DNA of 6,063 nt from Candidatus Colimorpha onthohippi (GTDB lineage Bacteria; Bacteroidota; Bacteroidia; Bacteroidales; P3): NCBI GenBank assembly GCA_018064565.1, contig JAGHVA010000118.1, forward strand, positions 1-6,063, read 5' to 3'. Below are positions 1 through 4,585 of the stretch, in pieces. The notes under the pieces are model-generated. The model saw only the letters and a program-made list of their open reading frames with translations, did no database searches and was not told the DNA's origin. Numbering within the stretch: the stretch's first letter is position 1; every line of letters begins with the position of its first letter. The position numbers and the translations under genes are program-made.

Positions 1-1
1 C

Positions 2-46
2 ACTACCACACCGATGGGCAGCAGCGATGGCAACGCCACGGCTTAA
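2..46 (+). CDS. Possible 3' end of an unidentified gene (partial)
   Basis: Reading from base 2, the plus strand gives 14 codons ending TTPMGSSDGNATA and then TAA at 44-46. The last nine codons are nearly all of the purine-N-pyrimidine form (GGC, AGC, GAT, AAC, GCC and so on), as expected of real coding sequence, and this bias stops at the stop codon. The remaining protein lies left of the window, so no family can be named. The same codon register on the opposite strand is also open, from an ATG at 146-148 through the left edge (about 49 codons). The periodicity therefore does not by itself fix the strand. The antisense reading is rich in Arg, Ser, Phe and Leu and looks less like a protein, so the plus strand is preferred. 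Confidence 0.35.
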   Translation, partial: TTTPMGSSDGNATA

Positions 47-340
47 CCTATATATTATCAGTGAGTTGCATAAGATATTTCTAAACAGAAATTGAGAGGA
101 CAGAACCACTCTTGAGACAATTCTAAAACACGGGAAACGCATCAACATACAATATTACATACTGATTCAAAATAAGATAAACGCAAAACAAACATAACTT
201 GCAACTTGCAAAGGTAATGATAAAATTTGATTCCCAAGATACATTTCTTATCGGAACTTATCGCATAGGCTTTTCGACCTATCTGACAGCGGATTATACT
301 GTAGGGGCGCATTGACGAAGTCAGGCGGAACCCTGGATGT
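47..340. other. Gene-poor intergenic stretch
   Basis: About 290 bases with no convincing gene in either direction. The open frames here are short, unlike any family I recognise, and one runs through the terminator hairpin to its right. The stretch is A/T-rich and contains one good minus-strand promoter match and a tandem AACTTGC AACTTGC repeat at 196-209 that overlaps the end of that match. No hairpin terminator for a gene ending at base 46 was seen near its stop. Confidence 0.5.
209..237 (-). promoter_or_regulatory. Orphan Bacteroidota-type promoter match, directed leftward
   Basis: On the minus strand TACCTTTG (209-216) fits the Bacteroidota -7 consensus TAnnTTTG. TTG (235-237) lies 18 bases upstream as a -33 element. 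Transcription would start near 202 and run toward the left edge. The only open frame it could serve starts at an ATG at 146-148 and runs off the window, but its composition is not convincing. The site is a sound motif match without a confirmed gene. Confidence 0.4.
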
Positions 341-380
341 AAAAACAACGGCACCATACGCTAATTTGTATGGTGCCGTT
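341..380 (-). terminator. Rho-independent terminator of the T9SS cargo gene
   Basis: A perfect 13-bp inverted repeat (347-359 with 368-380, AACGGCACCATAC / GTATGGTGCCGTT) encloses an 8-base loop. On the minus strand it is followed by GTTTTTA, and it begins 24 bases past the stop codon of the gene at 405-881. The plus-strand side has a looser T-rich tail (TTTGATAATATTTTC), so some rightward termination is also possible. Confidence 0.85.
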
Positions 381-404
381 TGATAATATTTTCTTATAGT
401 TACC

Positions 405-881
405 TTATCGCTTGATGACCTTGAAATTCTGCTGACGGCCATCTCCGTCAACCACTCGTAGCATGTACGAGCCAGCAGCATAGCGACTCAAGTCGAACGT
501 CCCTTCACCATTCTGCGACTGCATCGAAGATATTACTTGACCCGAAACAGTAAATAACGTGCAGGAAAGTGCCTGCGCTTGACTGGCACGAAACGTAACG
601 CTATGGTTGGTAGGATTAGGGAACACATTGATATCGTAAGGTATTTCTACTACCCCATCAATCCGCTCTCTCGTAACGGTATAAGGCTGCTGCACACCCT
701 CTTGCGCAGTAAACTCTACCATAGGATCCGAAGCCAACTGACATGCTACTTGCCCTACACTGATAGAGGCGGAACCAACAGAAGATACTGACACATCAGC
801 TCCCAACGGCACAACCGCAGTCTGCGCTGCAAGCGAACCACATACAGCAATAACCAAAACGAATAAAAACGAATGTTTCAT
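405..881 (-). CDS. Small secreted protein with T9SS type A C-terminal sorting domain
   Basis: This 158-residue protein starts with a Sec signal peptide: K2, a hydrophobic core at 4-17, and a likely cut near SLAA|Q20 that would leave an N-terminal Gln. Residues 33-67 carry SISVGQV and, further on, QEGVQQPY, a pairing I recognise from many Bacteroidota T9SS cargo proteins just before the sorting domain. Residues 81-158 are the type A sorting domain, with the VFPNP motif at 86-90, a Gly/Asp-rich beta region, GSYMLRV near 138-143 and the terminal KVIKR. By family knowledge this domain takes the protein through the outer membrane, after which it is removed. The mature body is only about 60 residues and has no enzymatic domain, so its role is unknown. 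It is a single-gene unit with its own promoter and terminator, divergent from the sigma factor gene. The start is fixed by the signal peptide. Confidence 0.88.
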   Translation of the reverse strand: MKHSFLFVLVIAVCGSLAAQTAVVPLGADVSVSSVGSASISVGQVACQLASDPMVEFTAQEGVQQPYTVTRERIDGVVEIPYDINVFPNPTNHSVTFRASQAQALSCTLFTVSGQVISSMQSQNGEGTFDLSRYAAGSYMLRVVDGDGRQQNFKVIKR

Positions 882-930
882 ATTCTAATTCTAATTAGTA
901 TTGAATAACAATTTGCGATAAACCATGTAA

Positions 931-950
931 CCTATTGATTTACCAATAGG
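931..950 (-). other. Hairpin in the leader of the T9SS cargo gene
   Basis: CCTATTG (931-937) and CAATAGG (944-950) form a perfect 7-bp inverted repeat with a 6-base loop. It lies about 50 bases upstream of the start codon and downstream of the predicted promoter, so it would be in the 5' untranslated RNA. It is not followed by a T-run, so it is not a terminator. It may stabilise the mRNA or be a protein binding site; both are inference. Confidence 0.4.
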
Positions 951-982
951 ACTACCCACATTCAAATCAATCCTATCGATTG

Positions 983-1010
983 CAAATATACACTTTTTTT
1001 AATACATCAA
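983..1010 (-). promoter_or_regulatory. Promoter of the T9SS cargo gene
   Basis: On the minus strand TATATTTG (983-990) matches the TAnnTTTG -7 element, with TTG (1008-1010) 17 bases upstream. The predicted start near 976 gives a leader of roughly 95 bases before the ATG at 881. Confidence 0.65.
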
Positions 1011-1130
1011 CTCACATATATATCAACCAAACATTACCCGAACATCTACTGGCTCTATTATACACGAGACTCAGTATGCGATAACAGACTCAACATTTTT
1101 TGTTAAAAAAATATACAAGAAAATAATTTT
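1011..1130. other. Central part of the divergent intergenic region, with a short direct repeat
   Basis: The stretch between genes (882-1227, 346 bases) holds no gene. Its outer parts are two leaders and two promoters. This middle part is A/T-rich and contains the 7-base direct repeat AGACTCA at 1067-1073 and 1086-1092, 19 bases start to start. That spacing, about two helical turns, and the position upstream of the sigma gene promoter would suit a regulator site. A 7-base repeat is weak evidence on its own. Confidence 0.3.
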
Positions 1131-1154
1131 TTTGAAAAAAATAATGTACTTTTG
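1131..1154 (+). promoter_or_regulatory. Promoter of the ECF sigma factor gene
   Basis: TACTTTTG (1147-1154) matches the -7 consensus TAnnTTTG and is preceded by A/T-rich DNA. A TTTG at 1131-1134 is the only nearby -33-like element, but its 12-base spacer is shorter than usual, so the -33 assignment is uncertain. The leader to the ATG at 1228 would be about 65-70 bases. Confidence 0.6.
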
Positions 1155-1227
1155 CACTCTCAAACGTAAACAGACCTATTGCCTATCGAGAAGTATTATC
1201 CGTTTTACAACCAACACCTAATTTTTC

Positions 1228-1824
1228 ATGGCAAACAATCTTAATTCGCTAAGTGACAATGAGCTTATATTAGGTTATCGAAACGGTGACTGTGCTTGTT
1301 TTGATGCGCTTTTGGCAAGACATCAAGCCAAGGTTTATGGGTATATTTTCTCGGTAGTGAAAGAAAAAGAGGCGTCTGACGACATCTTTCAGGACACTTT
1401 TTTTAAGGTTATCACCACCATCAATGCTGGCATCTATAAAGATGAGAACAAGTTCATCCATTGGGTGATGCGCATTGCACACAACCTAATAGTGGACTAT
1501 TTTCGTCGAAACAACAAAATGCCTATTGTTGCCAACCATGCAGACAATAACACTAACGTAGTAGATACACTGAAGGTGCAGGGCGACAATATCGAAAGCG
1601 AGATTATCCGCCGCGAAAACGGCAAGATTATCCGGAAATTGATCCACATGTTGCCCCCAGAACAACGGCGTGTGGTAATTCTGCGCCACTATGGCCGATG
1701 CGACTTCAAAGATATAGCCGCTCGCACGGGCGTAAGCATCAACACAGCTTTAGGCAGGATGCGGTATGCCATTCTCAACCTGCGCCGTTTGGCGCAAGAG
1801 AACGACATATATATTGAGTTATAA
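1228..1824 (+). CDS. RNA polymerase sigma-70 factor, ECF subfamily
   Basis: This 198-residue protein has the two-domain plan and length of an ECF sigma factor. Region 2 covers about residues 24-96: the FDALLARHQAKVYGYIF helix, the core-binding DDIFQDTFFKVI segment at 51-62, and the -10-recognition part FIHWVMRIAHNLIVDYFRR at 76-94. A linker rich in Asn and Asp follows (about 103-125). Region 4, about residues 135-188, has LPPEQRRVVILRHYG and the helix-turn-helix FKDIAARTGVSINTALGRMR at 160-179. The GVSINTALGRMRY wording is typical of Bacteroidales ECF factors. It would direct RNA polymerase to a dedicated promoter set. No FecR-like anti-sigma gene or SusC-type transporter adjoins it, so it is not the usual FecI-type iron or glycan module. 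The next plus-strand ORF is the 51-codon gene at 2030. The target regulon cannot be read from the sequence; the divergent T9SS cargo gene is one candidate. Confidence 0.93.
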   Translation: MANNLNSLSDNELILGYRNGDCACFDALLARHQAKVYGYIFSVVKEKEASDDIFQDTFFKVITTINAGIYKDENKFIHWVMRIAHNLIVDYFRRNNKMPIVANHADNNTNVVDTLKVQGDNIESEIIRRENGKIIRKLIHMLPPEQRRVVILRHYGRCDFKDIAARTGVSINTALGRMRYAILNLRRLAQENDIYIEL

Positions 1825-1849
1825 CTTGGTGAACACCCTACATTGTCGT

Positions 1850-1895
1850 AAAAAAATAACAACGGGCATGCAATAATTTTGTATGCCCGTTGTTA
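1850..1895 (-). terminator. Strong leftward terminator, possibly bidirectional
   Basis: A long inverted repeat pairs AACAACGGGCAT (1858-1869) with ATGCCCGTTGTT (1883-1894). It extends by one outer pair and two inner pairs (one G-U), with a 9-base loop. On the minus strand it is followed at once by seven Ts (1856-1850), a canonical Rho-independent terminator. On the plus strand the tail is only TAATATATCT, so stopping of sigma factor transcripts (stop at 1824) would be weaker. The leftward polarity suits the manC transcript, whose stop is about 290 bases away, or a short RNA starting near 1954. Confidence 0.8.
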
Positions 1896-1960
1896 ATATA
1901 TCTAAACGGTCGGTATCTTGCAGGCAACATCCCTATCCTATCTTCTAAAACGTCAGTCGG

Positions 1961-1968
1961 CAAATATA
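1961..1968 (-). promoter_or_regulatory. Possible leftward promoter for a short RNA
   Basis: The minus strand has TATATTTG here, identical to the -7 element proposed for the T9SS cargo gene. The -33 region is only T-rich (TTTTTTTTAG), without a clear TTTG. A transcript would start near 1954 and meet the terminator at 1895-1850, giving an RNA of about 105 bases. With half the promoter missing this is a weak call. Confidence 0.25.
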
Positions 1969-2029
1969 TGTGCGTTGAAGAGGAGGCTAAAAAAAACTCC
2001 GACAAATCAAATTTGAAAAATAATATGCT

Positions 2030-2185
2030 ATGAACAAGGACGATTACATGGATTCTGACAACACGATGCCTACGCCATCCTCTGTAGCACCTTCCAGCCA
2101 GACGATACAAAATATCCTGGATTATGCCCGCTGTGTTCACAGCATCACCATCCAGGATATTCCATTCCGATTTTGTCTTAACTAA
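2030..2185 (+). CDS. Small hypothetical protein in the sigma factor transcription unit (51 aa)
   Basis: An ATG at 2030 opens a 51-codon frame ending in TAA at 2183-2185. The protein begins MNKDDYMDSDNTMPTPSS, continues SSQTIQNILDYARCVHSI and ends IPFRFCLN. Codon choice (AAC, GAC, TCC, AGC, ATC, CTG, GCC, CAG) matches the surrounding genes and not random A/T-rich DNA, so I consider it real. It has a polar, Asp/Ser/Pro-rich N-terminus, one predicted amphipathic helix (about 24-38) and a hydrophobic end. There is no signal peptide or membrane segment. I recall that Bacteroidales ECF sigma genes are often followed by ORFs of about 50 codons of this shape (S/T-x-x-x-I-x-x-I/L-L-x-[FY]-[AS]-[RK], ending in LN), but could not check this. 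A regulatory partner of the sigma factor is possible but is inference. It lies 205 bases past the sigma gene and beyond a hairpin, and no good promoter of its own is visible. Its stop overlaps the convergent manC stop. Confidence 0.65.
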   Translation: MNKDDYMDSDNTMPTPSSVAPSSQTIQNILDYARCVHSITIQDIPFRFCLN

Positions 2186-3288
2186 CGGCCTATCTGCTCG
2201 ACCCATTGCTTGATGCGCTGCTCGTCATCCATTCTGCATACCAGCAGCGACCCATTACGATACACAACTAAACATCGATCCATTCCTTGAACGATAGCCT
2301 CTGTTCCCTCTTCGATATTCACCACACAATTTTTGCTTTCCACCAATAGTGCGGTACCCGATTTCGCATTGCCGTTGGCATCGTGCGTGGCATGCGTATA
2401 TAGCGAACCGTATGTCCCGATGTCGCTCCAACCGAAATCGGCTGGTATGGTATAGCGGCATTGGCTACGTTCCATAACCCCATAGTCAATAGAGATATTC
2501 TCGCAACGTGCAAAATTCTCGTTGATAAACTGCTGTTCACCATCGGTGGCAAACACCGAAGCACCCTCATCAAAAATAGCAGCCATATCGGGAAGGTACG
2601 ATTTGAATGCCGACAATATCGCATGGATTGACCACACAAAGATGCCCGAGTTCCAAAAATAACGACCAGCTTCCAAAAACTGCTTTGCCGTTTCCAGATC
2701 GGGCTTTTCCTTAAAATTATCCATCGGGACCACCTCACCCACAGCATTTTGAAGCGACCTGGGCGACACCTCGATATAACCATAGCCAGTTTCGGGACGG
2801 GATGGACGAATACCCACCGTCATCAACGCATCTTGGTGGTCTGGATGGGATACAAAATCAAATCCAAGGCCAATAACACGCTGAAATTCGACCTCGTTAG
2901 TAACCAGATGGTCAGCCGGCGTTACAGCCACCACAGCGTTTGGACACTGCGCTTGGATTCGATAGGAGGCATACGCAATACAAGGTGCCGTATTGCGGCG
3001 CATAGGCTCACAAAGTACCTGATTTTCGCTCAACTCTGGGATATGCTCCAAAACCAGATGCTTATATGCCTCATTGGTAACCACCAAAAAATTCTCTACT
3101 GGAACAATAGGCAGAAAGCGCTCAAATGTAGATCGGATAAAACTCTTTCCTGTGCCTAACACATCCAAAAACTGCTTGGGGAAATTATTCTTACTCAACG
3201 GCCAGAAACGGCTTCCAACGCCACCTGCCATAATCACACAATAATGGTCATTCAATTGGTTTGATGTAGTTATCTCTGTCTTATTCAT
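2182..3288 (-). CDS. manC: Mannose-1-phosphate guanylyltransferase (GDP-mannose pyrophosphorylase)
   Basis: This cytoplasmic enzyme joins mannose-1-phosphate and GTP to give GDP-mannose and pyrophosphate, the mannosyl and fucose precursor for capsule, LPS and glycoprotein glycans. The 368-residue protein is a nucleotidyltransferase with the signature AGGVGSRFWPLSKNNFPKQF at 21-40, where R27 and K38 are the expected GTP-contact residues. It also has EPMRRNTAPCI at 94-104, the metal-binding PADH at 124-127, GYGYIE at 168-173, FKEKP at 192-196, FWNSG at 211-215, SIDYGVME at 266-273 and FGWSDIG at 285-291. It ends soon after the sugar-binding region, with no C-terminal phosphomannose isomerase domain, so it is the short monofunctional type. 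A longer frame from TTG at 3330 is possible on paper, but that codon lies inside the promoter's -7 element, so the ATG at 3288 is chosen. The gene stands alone, divergent from trpS and convergent with the small ORF at 2030. Confidence 0.93.
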   Translation of the reverse strand: MNKTEITTSNQLNDHYCVIMAGGVGSRFWPLSKNNFPKQFLDVLGTGKSFIRSTFERFLPIVPVENFLVVTNEAYKHLVLEHIPELSENQVLCEPMRRNTAPCIAYASYRIQAQCPNAVVAVTPADHLVTNEVEFQRVIGLGFDFVSHPDHQDALMTVGIRPSRPETGYGYIEVSPRSLQNAVGEVVPMDNFKEKPDLETAKQFLEAGRYFWNSGIFVWSIHAILSAFKSYLPDMAAIFDEGASVFATDGEQQFINENFARCENISIDYGVMERSQCRYTIPADFGWSDIGTYGSLYTHATHDANGNAKSGTALLVESKNCVVNIEEGTEAIVQGMDRCLVVYRNGSLLVCRMDDEQRIKQWVEQIGR

Positions 3289-3327
3289 AATTAAAAACGT
3301 GTAAATTATTAACAACAAATAAAGTTG

Positions 3328-3335
3328 CAAAAGTA
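3328..3335 (-). promoter_or_regulatory. Promoter -7 element of manC
   Basis: The minus strand reads TACTTTTG, a full match to TAnnTTTG and the same octamer as in the sigma gene promoter. Transcription would start around 3321, leaving a leader of about 33 bases to the ATG at 3288. The -33 side has only AAAGTTAAAAC, without a clear TTTG. The element overlaps the alternative TTG start codon of manC and so rules that start out if the promoter is real. Confidence 0.6.
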
Positions 3336-3413
3336 CACATTTATGTTTTAACTTTCCACATCCGTCAAAAAAAAAAGATCATTTGAAATCTTGTAGCGTA
3401 CAAGCATCTGTGC

Positions 3414-3440
3414 TTGTTTCTGAAAAAAATTGTATCTTTG
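3414..3440 (+). promoter_or_regulatory. Promoter of the trpS transcription unit
   Basis: TATCTTTG (3433-3440) matches the -7 consensus, and TTG at 3414-3416 lies 16 bases upstream as a -33 element. The predicted start near 3447 gives an unusually long leader of about 118 bases before trpS. The leader contains short ORFs and small inverted repeats but no run of Trp codons. Confidence 0.6.
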
Positions 3441-3458
3441 CAAACGATTTCCAAAACC

Positions 3459-3483
3459 GCAATTCACATTGCTCTTTTGCAAT
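3459..3483 (+). other. Alternating short stems in the trpS leader
   Basis: GCAAT (3459-3463), ATTGC (3468-3472) and GCAAT (3479-3483) occur in series. The middle copy can pair with either neighbour (loops of 4 and 6 bases), so the two hairpins exclude one another. Each stem is only 5 bp, and no terminator-like stem with a T-run follows. Any switching role is speculative. Confidence 0.2.
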
Positions 3484-3490
3484 ATGACAG

Positions 3491-3568
3491 ATGCAGACTA
3501 CGAAAATGTATCTTGTTGAACTTACGCCTATCTATATAATTAAACTTATCGAAAATCTACGCAAATGA
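3491..3568 (+). CDS. Possible 25-codon upstream ORF overlapping the trpS start
   Basis: An ATG at 3491 opens a frame of 25 codons (MQTTKMYLVELTPIY, then IIKLIENLRK). Its TGA at 3566-3568 overlaps the trpS start codon in the classical ATGA arrangement. It lies wholly within the predicted leader. The peptide has no Trp residue, so it is not a classical trp attenuation leader. The overlap would allow translational coupling. Its length is within what chance could produce in this DNA, and I recognise no family. Confidence 0.3.
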   Translation: MQTTKMYLVELTPIYIIKLIENLRK

Positions 3569-4560
3569 AGGATATTGTATGCAGCGGAATCCGCCCCACC
3601 GGCAACCTACATTTAGGAAACTATTTCGGCGCATTACGCAATTTTGTAAAAATGCAAGAAGAGAATGACTGCTATTTCTTTGTTGCCGACTATCATTCTC
3701 TCACTACTCACCCTACTCCAGACAACCTATATGGCAATGCCCGTCAAATCCTTATCCAATATCTGGCTGCAGGTCTTGACCCTGAGAAATCTACCATATA
3801 CCTACAAAGCGACCTTCCCGAGACCATTGAACTATACCTATTTCTAAACATGAACGCCTACCTTGGAGAGTTGGAACGCGTTACATCGTTCAAAGACAAG
3901 GTGCGGCAAAACCCAAACAATGTCAATGCTGGCCTTTTGACCTACCCCACACTCATGGCCGCTGATATCCTTATTCACAAAGCCACAAAAGTACCTGTAG
4001 GGAAAGACCAAGAGCAACATTTGGAGATGACTCGAACCTTTGCGCAACGTTTCAACAACATGTACAAACATGAGGTTTTCCCGCTTCCACAAGCCTATAA
4101 CTTCGGTTCTGAACTGGTCAAGATACCAGGATTGGACGGCAACGGCAAAATGGGCAAAAGCGAAGGCGAAAACAATGCCATCTTTCTTAATGAGGAGCCT
4201 GCCTCTATCCGTAAAAAAATAATGCGCGCCAAGACTGACAGTGGCCCCACCCAGATGAACCAGACTAAACCCACAGAGATAGAGAACCTATTCACGCTGC
4301 TAAAAGTAGTCTCTACTCCCGACACTGTGGCATACTTTGACGACCTATACAACCGGTGCCAAATACGCTACGGCGACCTTAAAAAGCAGCTGGCAGAAGA
4401 CATGATCAACTTCACCCAACCATTCAGAGATCGCATCACTGAGATATCCGCTGATGAGGCGAGACTTCAAAAAATCATGGATCAAGGTAAAGAGAAAGCT
4501 CGCTGCAGCGCTCGCCGCACCATTGACGAAGTTCGGCATGTCATTGGATACCGCAACTAA
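3565..4560 (+). CDS. trpS: Tryptophan--tRNA ligase (tryptophanyl-tRNA synthetase)
   Basis: This class I aminoacyl-tRNA synthetase charges tRNA(Trp) with tryptophan using ATP, in the cytoplasm. At 331 residues it has the normal bacterial length. The HIGH-type nucleotide site is GIRPTGNLHLGNY at 8-20, with H16-L17-G18-N19. YPTLMAADIL and VPVGKDQEQHLEMTR in the middle of the protein belong to the tryptophan pocket and dimer core. The KMSKS loop reads KMGKS at 195-199, a Ser-to-Gly variant I know from other Bacteroidota TrpS proteins, so it is not a sign of inactivity. The C-terminal helical domain ends in the usual SARRTIDEVRHVIGYR. The start is fixed by alignment of the opening MKDIVCSGIRPTG with the family. 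Its own promoter lies about 120 bases upstream, and the acyltransferase gene follows after 25 bases, probably co-transcribed. Confidence 0.97.
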   Translation: MKDIVCSGIRPTGNLHLGNYFGALRNFVKMQEENDCYFFVADYHSLTTHPTPDNLYGNARQILIQYLAAGLDPEKSTIYLQSDLPETIELYLFLNMNAYLGELERVTSFKDKVRQNPNNVNAGLLTYPTLMAADILIHKATKVPVGKDQEQHLEMTRTFAQRFNNMYKHEVFPLPQAYNFGSELVKIPGLDGNGKMGKSEGENNAIFLNEEPASIRKKIMRAKTDSGPTQMNQTKPTEIENLFTLLKVVSTPDTVAYFDDLYNRCQIRYGDLKKQLAEDMINFTQPFRDRITEISADEARLQKIMDQGKEKARCSARRTIDEVRHVIGYRN

Positions 4561-4585
4561 GCCATAACACAATTCATATATTCAC

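Noticed and set aside
142..357. Minus-strand frame of 71 codons in the left intergenic stretch
   Set aside because: It starts inside the terminator hairpin of the T9SS gene, has Cys/Arg/Ser-rich noncoding composition, and crosses the promoter-like sequence at 209-237.
579..791. Plus-strand frame opposite the T9SS cargo gene
   Set aside because: It lies entirely antisense to a gene with a signal peptide and sorting domain, and its translation is Arg/Tyr-rich without any motif.
1228..1824. FecI/FecR-SusC type transport regulatory module
   Set aside because: No FecR-like anti-sigma gene, TonB-dependent transporter or SusD gene lies beside the sigma factor in this window.
1838..2206. Minus-strand frame of 122 codons between the sigma gene and manC
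   Set aside because: It is antisense to the coding-like small ORF at 2030-2185 and reads straight through the terminator at 1850-1895. Its composition (Arg, His, Ile, Leu) is that of a shadow frame.
3441..3564. T-box riboswitch or classical Trp attenuator upstream of trpS
   Set aside because: No T-box core sequence, no tandem TGG codons and no terminator stem with a T-run are present. T-boxes are also not expected in Bacteroidota.
3565..4560. Inactive or divergent TrpS because of KMGKS instead of KMSKS
   Set aside because: All other signatures are intact, and the Gly variant is known from ordinary Bacteroidota TrpS proteins.
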